A DNA stretch of 63,477 nucleotides from Singulisphaera sp. GP187 (GTDB taxonomy: Bacteria > Planctomycetota > Planctomycetia > Gemmatales > Gemmataceae), in contig CAMAUE010000010.1 in assembly GCA_945861245.1 (NCBI GenBank), positions 1 to 63,477 on the forward strand. Reading direction: 5' to 3'. Shown here in pieces: positions 23,566 through 31,241 of this stretch. Numbering within the stretch: position 1 is the stretch's first letter; each line of letters opens with the position of its first letter. The position numbers and the translations under genes were made by a program. The notes under the pieces were generated by a model. The model was not told the DNA's origin, did no database searches, and saw nothing but the letters and a program-made list of their open reading frames with translations.

Positions 23566-24564
23566 TCACGCCGCCGCTTTGTAGGCTCGCGCAAAACCGC
23601 GTGATTCCTCTTCTTCGACGAGGTCGAGAAACGCCTGCTCGGTTTGCATGCCCACGCTGCGGATGCTGATGACGGCGACTTTGCTGTCCGCCAGCGTCAT
23701 GAACACGTTTGCCAGGGCGCTGGTATTGTTCGCGTCGTCGGTCAGACGCAGCTCCAGACGGCGTTGCCGCAGGTTCACGAGCTTGAACTCGGCCATGCTC
23801 TTGAGTGCGGTCATCGCCTTGGTGATCGCTTTTTGATCGCCTTCCAAATCGACTTCGTAGTGATTGCGCTTCATCCGGCCTTTGAGATCCTGCAATGAAC
23901 CAAAATAGATCAAATGTCCATGACTCAGCACGGCGGCGTGATTGCACACCTCGTCGATGTCGCCAAGATTATGGCTCGCGATAATCAGCGTTTTGTCGCG
24001 GGCCAATGTTTTGATCAGTTCGAGCATGCTGCGTCGAGCTTCGGGATCAAGGCCAAGCGTTGGCTCGTCCCAGATTAGCAGGTCCGGCTCGTTGATCAAG
24101 CTCGTGGCCACGGCGAGGCGAGCGATCATGCCGTTGGAGAAATTATCGACGCAATCGCCTGACGCACCGAGCAGATCGACGGCGCGAATCAGCGATGCCA
24201 ACCGCGGTTTGCGTACTTCCGCCGGCAGGCCGAACAAACGGGCGATGTAGTCGAGATAGGTGATCGGCGTCATGCCCTTGGGGAACTGCGGGTTCGTGGG
24301 GATGTAGCCGATTCGGCAGCGCAGGTCGGCGGAGTTGGGCGTCATCGTTTCGCCGAACAGCTTCACCCAACCGGCGGTCGGGCGATGCAGACCGAGGATG
24401 AGGCGCAGCAGCGTCGTCTTGCCAGCGCCATTGTGTCCCAAGAGACCAAGGACGCAGCCAGGCTCCAACTTCAGATTTACATCGTTCAGTGCAATCTGGC
24501 GGTTTTGGTAAATCTTCGTGAGTTGATTCGTTTCCACCACCAGGTCGCTGGAGATCTCGGCCAC
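23566..24564 (-). CDS. ABC transporter ATP-binding protein
   Basis: A 332-residue ATPase of the ABC-2 exporter class. Walker A is GLLGHNGAGKTTLL, the signature loop is NFSNGMIARLAVA (an unusual SNGM in place of SGGQ), Walker B is DLLIWDEPTLGLDPEARRSM and the switch His lies in IIASHNLGDID. A C-terminal extension of about 90 residues (KSMAEFKLVNLRQRRLELRL onwards) is usual for this class. GTG 24564 is preferred because GGAGGGAG stands 6 bases upstream; ATG codons further upstream give an implausible N-terminus. It pairs with the permease downstream. Confidence 0.85.
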   Translation of the reverse strand: MAEISSDLVVETNQLTKIYQNRQIALNDVNLKLEPGCVLGLLGHNGAGKTTLLRLILGLHRPTAGWVKLFGETMTPNSADLRCRIGYIPTNPQFPKGMTPITYLDYIARLFGLPAEVRKPRLASLIRAVDLLGASGDCVDNFSNGMIARLAVATSLINEPDLLIWDEPTLGLDPEARRSMLELIKTLARDKTLIIASHNLGDIDEVCNHAAVLSHGHLIYFGSLQDLKGRMKRNHYEVDLEGDQKAITKAMTALKSMAEFKLVNLRQRRLELRLTDDANNTSALANVFMTLADSKVAVISIRSVGMQTEQAFLDLVEEEESRGFARAYKAAA

Positions 24565-24737
24565 GAGACTCCCTCCTTCGACCGCGGAGCTAATGAGACA
24601 CGCTTCCATCATCGGCAGTAATGCTTGCGCAGATGAAGTAAAAGTCGCATTGATTGCAGTCGATTCCCTCGATTCGTAAAGTAAACTCGGCAAGATTGTT
24701 AAACTGGAACACATACCCCGTGCGGTTGGATTTGGAA

Positions 24738-24824
24738 CATTGGCGAGCCTAGCCGCGTAAGCGGCAGGTTAAACAAACGATTGACCGATTCAACCTGCCG
24801 CTTACGCGGCTAGGCTCGCCAATG
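24738..24824. repeat. 87-bp palindrome, GGCGAGCCTAGCCGCGTAAG family
   Basis: The arms CATTGGCGAGCCTAGCCGCG plus TAAGCGGCAGGTT pair perfectly with the right arm ending at 24824. The loop is about 20 bases. It lies in the divergent gap between the ABC ATPase and hemF genes. Confidence 0.9.
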
Positions 24825-24857
24825 TCTCATTCTGCGCCGCGTATATCTGGAATCGCA

Positions 24858-25757
24858 ATGTCCCCACTCGAAACCAACCGCCTGCGGGCGGTGCAATACT
24901 TCCTCGACCTGCAAGACCGCATCTGTGCCGGGCTGCACGCGCTCGACGGCGGTTCACCATTTCACGAGGACACCTGGCAGCGCGACGGCGGTGGCGGCGG
25001 GCGCTCGCGCGTCCTCGTCGACGGCGGCGTGTTCGAGAAGGCCGGCGTCAATTTCTCCGAAGTCTTTGGCCAAATGGCGCCCGAGTTCGCCAAGAACCTG
25101 CCCGGCGATGGTCTCGACTTCACCGCCGCAGGCATCTCGCTCGTGCTGCATCCGCGCAATCCGAAAGTGCCGACGGTGCACGCCAACTTCCGTTTTCTCA
25201 CCAAAGGCAACGCCGCCTGGTTCGGCGGTGGGGCCGACCTGACGCCCTATTATCCCTATCGCGAAGATGTGATCCACTTCCACAAAACCTGGCAAGCGGT
25301 CTGCACTCGCCATCCCGCACCGGTCGATTACGCCAAGTTCAAAAACGGCTGCGACGAATATTTCCACCTGCCGCACCGCAACGAGCCGCGCGGCGTCGGC
25401 GGCATCTTCTTCGACTATCTGCAAGCCGAATTCGACACGCTCTTCGCCTTCGTGCGCGATTGCGGGGATGCGTTTCTCGACGCCTATGTGCCGATCGCTG
25501 CCCGACGCAAGAATGAACCGTATACGGAAGATGAGCGTCGTTTTCAGGAGTTTCGCCGCGGGAGATATGTCGAGTTCAATTTGCTCTACGACCGCGGCAC
25601 GATCTTCGGCTTGAAGACGGGTGGCCGAATCGAATCGATCCTGATGTCGCTGCCGCCGATGGTGCGTTGGCTATACGACTTTCAACCGCAGCCGGGAACG
25701 CGCGAGGCCGAGTTGTACGACGTGTACCTGAAGCCTCGCGATTGGGCGGCGGAGTAG
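24858..25757 (+). CDS. hemF: Oxygen-dependent coproporphyrinogen III oxidase
   Basis: A 299-residue heme-pathway enzyme that uses O2 to convert coproporphyrinogen III to protoporphyrinogen IX. Landmarks are GGGGGRSRVLVDGGVFEKAG (about residues 40-59), FTAAGISLVLHPRNPKVPTV, WFGGGADLTPYYPYREDVIH (about 123-142), the signature CDEYFHLPHRNEPRGVGGIF (about 165-184), GRYVEFNLLYDRGTIFGLKT and ILMSLPPMVRWLYDF. It indicates at least microaerobic life. ATG 24858 is chosen at the conserved start; the ATG at 24822 lies in the palindrome end. Confidence 0.96.
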   Translation: MSPLETNRLRAVQYFLDLQDRICAGLHALDGGSPFHEDTWQRDGGGGGRSRVLVDGGVFEKAGVNFSEVFGQMAPEFAKNLPGDGLDFTAAGISLVLHPRNPKVPTVHANFRFLTKGNAAWFGGGADLTPYYPYREDVIHFHKTWQAVCTRHPAPVDYAKFKNGCDEYFHLPHRNEPRGVGGIFFDYLQAEFDTLFAFVRDCGDAFLDAYVPIAARRKNEPYTEDERRFQEFRRGRYVEFNLLYDRGTIFGLKTGGRIESILMSLPPMVRWLYDFQPQPGTREAELYDVYLKPRDWAAE

Positions 25758-25762
25758 CGTCT

Positions 25763-25790
25763 CCGGCTTGCCGTTTAGCGCTCGCGTGGC
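25763..25790. repeat. Half copy of the 54-bp palindrome family
   Basis: CCGGCTTGCCGTTTAGCGCT resembles one arm (CCGCTTGCGGCTTAGCGCT) with one insertion and a few changes; no second arm is found. It lies between hemF and the convergent toxin gene. Confidence 0.35.
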
Positions 25791-25812
25791 GATCTTGACG
25801 GCGTTAGAAGTC

Positions 25813-26109
25813 TCACAATCGACGCTTCCATGCGTGCGAATCGCGGTAACAATAGATGACGCCAATAACGAAGATATGTTCGTTCTCGTACCGGTAATAA
25901 ACGATATAGGGAAATTTCTTGAGCGGTGCTGCCCGTACTCCATAATCGATTACGGCATAGGCTTCTGGAAAATCACAGACGTGCTTCATGCGGTCTTCAA
26001 GTTTATCCAAGAATCGCTGCCCCAACCCTTCTCGATAACCTTCATATCGCTGATAGGCTTGGTCGATATCGCTTCTGGCTTCGATTAGAAATGTAACCGG
26101 TGCGCTCAC
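25813..26109 (-). CDS. Toxin of RelE/ParE superfamily, second copy
   Basis: A 98-residue protein related to the toxin at 744-1040. It shows an opening helix DIDQAYQRYEGYREGLGQRF, the DFPEAYAVID turn, PLKKFPYIVYYRY strands and a final FVIGVIYCYRDSHAWKRRL strand-plus-basic tail. The expected activity is mRNA cleavage or gyrase poisoning. It starts at GTG 26109, which overlaps the antitoxin stop by four bases (GTGA), exactly as in the first module; the longer frame to 26148 is inside the antitoxin. It is convergent with hemF. Confidence 0.8.
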   Translation of the reverse strand: MSAPVTFLIEARSDIDQAYQRYEGYREGLGQRFLDKLEDRMKHVCDFPEAYAVIDYGVRAAPLKKFPYIVYYRYENEHIFVIGVIYCYRDSHAWKRRL

Positions 26110-26333
26110 GGCCGATCTCGCTTCACGAAGGCCACGACTTCGGACCATGTCGATCCAGTAGTCGGATCGGCCTTGAACCGCGTCCAGCGGGCGTCGAGTT
26201 CCTTTGCCGTCGCAGCGTCAAGCTCTGGTTGGAAACCATCATCAACAAGCTGATCCCATAGATCGGCGACGATTCCGACGCGCTCCGTTGGTGGAATCTG
26301 GTTAATCGTCATTATTGCAAGAGCAGTGTCCAT
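26106..26333 (-). CDS. Antitoxin of addiction module, second copy
   Basis: A 75-residue acidic protein (MDTALAIMTINQIPPTERVG, then IVADLWDQLVDDGF), with the helix-then-acidic layout of the RelB-type addiction module component family, followed by DAATAKELDARWTRF and the short C-terminal GSTWSEVVAFVKR, which probably inserts into the toxin. GAGGA stands 6 bases upstream of ATG 26333. It forms an operon with 25813-26109. The two antitoxins of this window share layout but little sequence, so they are probably not interchangeable. Confidence 0.75.
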   Translation of the reverse strand: MDTALAIMTINQIPPTERVGIVADLWDQLVDDGFQPELDAATAKELDARWTRFKADPTTGSTWSEVVAFVKRDRP

Positions 26334-26394
26334 CGCAGTCCTCGCAGGATTGTAGATGTATTGTAGCGACAATTCGCGGAAGCATCACCAACAC

Positions 26395-29300
26395 CTACTC
26401 CCTCGTCGCGTCCGGCGCCGCTGGGCTTTCCATCAGGCGGCGCAGAGTCCAACCTTCCGCCACTTCCAGGATCGCCTGTTGTTCGATGGCGAACGCGCTC
26501 TGCCGCAGTCGGCCTTGAACGAGTTCCAGTGCGAGGATGCGATTGTGTCTCTGCTCCGGGTCGGCTGTTTCATACGTCACCATGCGGCGAAAATCGCGCA
26601 ACGTCAGGTCCGTGCGATGCTTCGCCTGCAAGCAATAGCCGCGAAGGTACCACGCTTGCACGTTTCGCGGATCATGCGCGATCGCGGCGTTGAGCCATTC
26701 CAGGCAGCGGTCGTAATCGTCCTCCGTCGGACGCACGCGCGGCAACTTATCATCGAACGGCCAGGCGTGGCTCCACCAGGTAAACTTCGTCGGCGGTAAC
26801 GGCACGACATACGCCTCGCCGATGTTCACCTGCAACAACGCGAACGCCTTCAGCACCAGCTTCTTCGCCTGATTCGCGTCCGCGGGGACGCGATCGGTGA
26901 TGTCGAGCACCAGCCCGGTTTTCAGGCGCAACTCCCAGCGCGGATGCGTCTTGATGAGCCGTCGCAGCGTATCGGACAGTTCCTTGGCGTCGGCGCCGCC
27001 AATCGCGTTGCCCGTCAGCACGAGTCGATTCTTGTCATCTTGATGTGCTCGCGTCAACGTCAAACCATCAAATTCCGGCAGCGACGGCAGATGCTCCGCG
27101 AGGCTGACCATCATCGGCCGTAGCGGGATGATCGTCTGCCGACCCTGGTCCCAGCCGTTGGGCAGCTGGCGTTTCTGGTCAAACGGAACCTGCTTGCCCT
27201 CCAAAAACGGCTTCAATTGCTTGAACTGGTCGGCATGATCCGCTAGCCCTTCGATGCGAAACACGCCCTGCGGATCGTAGAAACAACGGTCGATACGCAA
27301 CCCATCGCATGGCCGAAGCATCGGGATGCTTTTGCGCAGATGCTCGGCGATGTTCGTTAGCGTATCGAGAACGATCGGGCCATCGTCCTTTGGGTCCTGG
27401 AACGCATTTACCGCTTGCGGCTTAGCGCTCAAGTCATCCTGCGCAAGCACTAAGCCGCAAGCGGTGAACTCTTCTCTCTTCTTCGGCGTCGGCGCCGGTT
27501 CTTCCGGGCTGCCCTCAATCATCGACAGCTTTTTGCTCGGGAACAACGGCAGCAGATCGGGCAGCTTCTTCTCCGCGTGTGCCTTGTCGGTGGGTCTGGT
27601 AGCGAAACCGGCGACGCGCACTTTGCCGAGCGCGTCGAAATAGACGCGTTCGAGCCAAACCTCATCGACGACCTGCTGATCCGCGATCCACACACGCAGA
27701 TCATGCAACAGACGAGGCGTGTTGAACTCTTGCATCGCTTGCCAGTTGAAACCACGCTGGAGCACGGTGTTACCCGGCGCGAGCGTGTCGCGTGCTAGTT
27801 TTTCGAGCGTCGGCTCTTGCTTCTTGCTGACCCAGATGCCATGCAGAATCAGCTTGCCGTCGGCATCGAAGCTGGCGTCATCGAGCCGCACGCCATCGAG
27901 GGAGGGCGATTCGTAGACTTTGGCCTGAACGATCAACGCGGGGTTCGGAACGTGATCGATAAACGGTACGCCCGCAATCGGTCCGGCGCGAAGCTGAGCA
28001 TCGAGATAAAGCAGCGCGTACGATTCAAAGCGATTCCGCAGGCGGTCGGTTGTCGCGTCAGCCTTCGGATAGATGCCGACGAGCGCGAGGTTCAGGTCCG
28101 GCCCAACCTTGCTCGGCGGATAGCTAAAGAACGCCCGGTCGAGCCGCGTTTTGCGTAAGAGCGTATCGCGATCGCGTGCCAGCCAGCGCTGCATCTCGGC
28201 CAGGATGTCGCTCCACGCCAGTTCGGTGAAATGCAAGATCGGCTGATTTTTCGCACCGGTCGGCCGAATCACGCCGGCGGGCGTCGTGAACGCCTCGACG
28301 AGCTTACGTGTCGCCTCGCGCTGGCTTGGCGTGCCATGCGCGATGTGCATGTGCAGCTTGCCGAGTTCGTCGTAGTAACCGTCGGCGAAGAGTGCGCCAT
28401 CGAGTTTTTGCGAAACGGCCTCGGTTTGCAACGCATAGATCGGACTGGGCACAAAGCGGATGCCTTCGGTCTGCAATTTGTATTCGATTGCCGACGGCGG
28501 CAGGAACAGGAACGAACGCTCCAGGCGGGCACGCAATTTGGCGGCGGGTTCGATCTCGGTGGGATGCAGGCTCACGCCGTCGAAGTGCATCACGGGTTCG
28601 CCGTGCGTTGGTTCGTAGCGCCAGAAGACACGGTCGAGCCGAGTCCGGCGCAGCAGAAAATCGCCCTTCGCCAATCGGCCTTGAGCCTTCGGCAGCACCT
28701 CGCTCCATGGCCAGGGTTGAAAGGCGATGTTCTTCACATCGATCGGTTCCAACGGCGCCGGCACGGGTTTGTCGGCGATGATCTTCATCACCGTCGCGCG
28801 GTGCGGATCGGTCGGCAGCATCACGCTGAACTTGAGTTTGCCTACGGGATCGAACTGCGCGAGATGGAAGAACACGCCGTCGTTGGGTTCCGTGCCGGCT
28901 GCGTCGTCCTGCCAGGGGATGCACGGATTCGTCGCCATCGCGATGCCGTTGACATCGGCGTCGTATCGGACCTTCGGGATCAGGTTGCTGACGGTTTCGG
29001 TCCACTTGCGAGTGCGCTCTTTATCCGCGACGAGAGCCGGCGGGTGCACACACATGCCGACGACGGGGAAACGCACGCCTTTCTTGTCGGCGGTGTACTC
29101 CAGCCAACCGGCGTCGACTCGGCTGCGTTGCATCAGCGGATCGAGCGACGCGGAGTATTTGCGACGCAGGTCGGCGATGGTCGCCAGCCAATCGAAATCC
29201 CGGCGATCGAGTTTCGCCCCTTTGGCCTTACCGACCGGGGTCGCCGTCAACGAAGCAGGTAGGCCGCGCTCCTGCACGAGCTTGGCGACCTTCGCGTTCG

Positions 29301-29805
29301 GCACATTTTGCAGAAACAACACGCCGAGGTGAAGCTGGCCGCCCGCATCGTACTCGGCTCGTTCAAAGAACACGTTCAGCGCCGGATCGCTCTTTCGCCG
29401 AGCGACCGCGGCGGATTGCAATGTATAAATAGGCGATTCAAAGAAGCGGATATCGTCGATCTTGAGCACATACTTTGTGTTCGGCAGCGCGATCTTGCTT
29501 AGCTCTTTGTGTAGGAGGTTGCGCATTGTCTTCTCGTCGTCAAATGCAGTTTGCAGTGCGACGCCGACGATATGCAGGAACGGCGGCTGATCGGGATCGT
29601 CGTCGTTCAACTTGAAGTAGGCGCGGTCGATACGCGTTTGCCGAAGTGTGGACTCGGTCGATTTGGCAAAGCGTGTCCGCACGCCGACGAGCAGCTTCTG
29701 CCAATCGACGATCGGCGGCGGTTGCTTCTCCTGCGCGGACGAAACATGTTCGACGCCGAAGGCACCGAGAAGGAAAACCACAAACGGTACGAGTGTGCGG
29801 TTCAT
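26395..29805 (-). CDS. Giant secreted protein with BON-like repeats and a TPR end
   Basis: A 1136-residue exported protein with signal MNRTLVPFVVFLLGAFGVEH (cleavage after SSA). At least four units of roughly 150 residues follow, each with a W..L....R helix and a TRxDRxxF strand (RQTRIDRAYFKLND, RRTRLDRVFWRYEP, RKTRLDRAFFSYPP), then a GV..P-type strand and a helix that ends in VPSPIYALQTEAV or similar; the spacing is BON-like. Near the C-terminus is a TPR-like pair (YDRCLEWLNAAIAHDPRNVQ, then AWYLRGYCLQAKHRTD). A 54-bp palindrome is inserted in frame at 27411-27464 and adds 18 residues in a Pro/Lys/Glu linker. No catalytic site is visible; an envelope-structural role is a guess. The start at 29805 is chosen at the signal peptide. 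Confidence 0.7.
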   Translation of the reverse strand: MNRTLVPFVVFLLGAFGVEHVSSAQEKQPPPIVDWQKLLVGVRTRFAKSTESTLRQTRIDRAYFKLNDDDPDQPPFLHIVGVALQTAFDDEKTMRNLLHKELSKIALPNTKYVLKIDDIRFFESPIYTLQSAAVARRKSDPALNVFFERAEYDAGGQLHLGVLFLQNVPNAKVAKLVQERGLPASLTATPVGKAKGAKLDRRDFDWLATIADLRRKYSASLDPLMQRSRVDAGWLEYTADKKGVRFPVVGMCVHPPALVADKERTRKWTETVSNLIPKVRYDADVNGIAMATNPCIPWQDDAAGTEPNDGVFFHLAQFDPVGKLKFSVMLPTDPHRATVMKIIADKPVPAPLEPIDVKNIAFQPWPWSEVLPKAQGRLAKGDFLLRRTRLDRVFWRYEPTHGEPVMHFDGVSLHPTEIEPAAKLRARLERSFLFLPPSAIEYKLQTEGIRFVPSPIYALQTEAVSQKLDGALFADGYYDELGKLHMHIAHGTPSQREATRKLVEAFTTPAGVIRPTGAKNQPILHFTELAWSDILAEMQRWLARDRDTLLRKTRLDRAFFSYPPSKVGPDLNLALVGIYPKADATTDRLRNRFESYALLYLDAQLRAGPIAGVPFIDHVPNPALIVQAKVYESPSLDGVRLDDASFDADGKLILHGIWVSKKQEPTLEKLARDTLAPGNTVLQRGFNWQAMQEFNTPRLLHDLRVWIADQQVVDEVWLERVYFDALGKVRVAGFATRPTDKAHAEKKLPDLLPLFPSKKLSMIEGSPEEPAPTPKKREEFTACGLVLAQDDLSAKPQAVNAFQDPKDDGPIVLDTLTNIAEHLRKSIPMLRPCDGLRIDRCFYDPQGVFRIEGLADHADQFKQLKPFLEGKQVPFDQKRQLPNGWDQGRQTIIPLRPMMVSLAEHLPSLPEFDGLTLTRAHQDDKNRLVLTGNAIGGADAKELSDTLRRLIKTHPRWELRLKTGLVLDITDRVPADANQAKKLVLKAFALLQVNIGEAYVVPLPPTKFTWWSHAWPFDDKLPRVRPTEDDYDRCLEWLNAAIAHDPRNVQAWYLRGYCLQAKHRTDLTLRDFRRMVTYETADPEQRHNRILALELVQGRLRQSAFAIEQQAILEVAEGWTLRRLMESPAAPDATRE
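27411..27464. repeat. 54-bp palindrome, copy 4, inside a coding sequence
   Basis: Arms CCGCTTGCGGCTTAGCGCT (27411-27429) and its complement (27446-27464, one mismatch) around a 16-base loop. The length is exactly 54 bases, divisible by 3, and no stop is created; it encodes TACGLVLAQDDLSAKPQA on the gene strand. It falls in a linker of the 1136-residue protein. Confidence 0.9.
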
Positions 29806-29820
29806 AGAATACGTGTTCCA

Positions 29821-29915
29821 GTTTAGCCGCTCGCCTTCGGCGTGCGCGGGCGCTGGGGATACTACCATCGTAGCGTTTCGCCGCGCCCGCGCTCGCCAAA
29901 GGCGAGCGGCTAAAC
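29821..29915. repeat. 95-bp palindrome, GTTTAGCCGC family
   Basis: GTTTAGCCGCTCGCCTTCGG pairs with CCAAAGGCGAGCGGCTAAAC, and GCGCGGGCGC pairs with GCGCCCGCGC inside. It lies in the divergent gap upstream of the giant secreted protein gene and the ABC ATPase gene, 15 bases from the former start. Confidence 0.9.
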
Positions 29916-29997
29916 AACTTAAAATAGGCACCCTCGGCAAGATTTGCCGACCTTACCTCTATCATGCCGAATCGCCCGGCAATAGCAATAAAAGAAT

Positions 29998-30921
29998 ATG
30001 CTTGAAGTTCGCAATCTGTGCAAAAATTATCGTGCCGCGCCTGCTCTCGTCGGTGTTTCCTTCACCGTCGGCACGGGCGAACTTTTCGGTTTGCTCGGCC
30101 CAAACGGCGCGGGCAAAACAACCCTCATGTCGATCGCCAGCGGTTTGCTCGATGCGACTTCGGGTGAGGTGGTGCTGGCTGGCCAACGATTCAACCGACG
30201 GGATCGCGATCAGCGCCGGCGCATCGGCATCGTGCCGCAGGACCTGGCGATCTATCCGCAGCTCTCCGCACGCGAAAATCTCCGCTTCTTCGGTCAACTG
30301 TATGGCATCGCCGGCGCGGAGTTGGAGAAGCGCGTCGGACGCATCCTGGCTGCCATCGAGCTAACCGATCGCGCCGACCATCGCGCCGACACGTTTTCCG
30401 GCGGTATGAAACGGCGGCTGAACCTCGGTGCCGCGTTGGTGCACGAACCAGACGTGCTTCTGCTGGACGAGCCGACGACGGGTGTCGATCCGCAGTCGCG
30501 CAATCACATCTTCGCCGAGGTGCGCCGCCTCAATGCCTCTGGGCTGACCGTCGTCTACACGAGCCATTACATGGAGGAGGTGCAGGCGCTCTGTCCGCGT
30601 GTCGGCATTATTGATCACGGCCGGCTGATCGCCTGCGACCGCGTGCAAACGTTGCTTCGCCGGATGCCTGGCACGATCCGCTTCCTCGCGTCCGGCGTTG
30701 ATGAAGCATTGCACCGCGAAATACAGACGCTGAATGGCGTCCGAGCCGTGCGTGAGAACGCAGGCCAATTCGAAATCGAGGCCGACGACGCCAAAGCGAC
30801 GCTGGTATCGGCAATCGGATTACTCAACGCACGCCAGATCGCCGTCACCGAGTTGAACACGAACGAACCCGATCTCGAGGATGTCTTCCTCCATCTCACC
30901 GGCACGGCTTTGCGGGATTGA
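29998..30921 (+). CDS. ABC transporter ATP-binding protein (DrrA-like), no permease beside it
   Basis: A 307-residue ABC-2-exporter ATPase. Walker A is GLLGPNGAGKTTLMS (about residues 34-48), the Q-loop IGIVPQDLAIYPQLSARENL, the signature TFSGGMKRRLNLGAAL, Walker B DVLLLDEPTTGVDPQSRNHI and the switch TSHYMEEV. The C-terminal 90 residues are the usual extension ending DLEDVFLHLTGTALRD. A permease gene normally follows directly; here 30922-31241 holds only a gene fragment and a palindrome, so the partner is elsewhere or lost. ATG 29998. Confidence 0.9.
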   Translation: MLEVRNLCKNYRAAPALVGVSFTVGTGELFGLLGPNGAGKTTLMSIASGLLDATSGEVVLAGQRFNRRDRDQRRRIGIVPQDLAIYPQLSARENLRFFGQLYGIAGAELEKRVGRILAAIELTDRADHRADTFSGGMKRRLNLGAALVHEPDVLLLDEPTTGVDPQSRNHIFAEVRRLNASGLTVVYTSHYMEEVQALCPRVGIIDHGRLIACDRVQTLLRRMPGTIRFLASGVDEALHREIQTLNGVRAVRENAGQFEIEADDAKATLVSAIGLLNARQIAVTELNTNEPDLEDVFLHLTGTALRD

Positions 30922-30963
30922 CGAGAACTTGGCGTCGCCTTTGACGATGAGGGTTGCATGAGG

Positions 30964-31053
30964 TTAGCTCGGCGTGCGGTAGCGCAGTATCAAACACGCC
31001 GTCGCCAGCCAGCGATCCGCGGGTTCGTCGGCACGCAGCGACTTCATTGGCAT
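30964..31053 (-). pseudogene. Short gene remnant
   Basis: A 29-codon frame (MPMKSLRADEPADRWLATAC, then LILRYRTPS) with no recognisable domain, upstream of which the frame runs only into a palindrome. Probably the tail of a displaced gene. The remainder of 30922-31088 shows nothing. Confidence 0.25.
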
Positions 31054-31088
31054 GGCGTACCCCAAATAGATGATGAAGAGAAAACCTA

Positions 31089-31231
31089 ACCACAGAGGCA
31101 CAGAGGCACAGAGAACACAGAGGAAGAAAGAATAAGTAAAATACACTATTCGTTTTTCTAGGAGACCGAGCGTTCGCCGCTGCCTCTGATCCCTATTGTA
31201 TCTCTCTGTGTTCTCTGTGTTCTCCGTGGTG
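31089..31231. repeat. Long interrupted palindrome, ACCACAGAGGCACAGAGG type
   Basis: ACCACAGAGGCACAGAGGCA (31089 onward) pairs with CTCTGTGTTCTCTGTGTTCT plus CCGTGGT (to 31231) around about 80 unrelated bases. The same CACAGAG motif recurs singly at 56436-56452 (CACCACAGAGACACAGA) and is a common dispersed motif in large bacterial genomes. Confidence 0.7.
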
Positions 31232-31241
31232 AAAATTCGGA

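Noticed and set aside
28231..29262. 343-codon plus-strand frame
   Set aside because: Antisense to the giant secreted protein gene.
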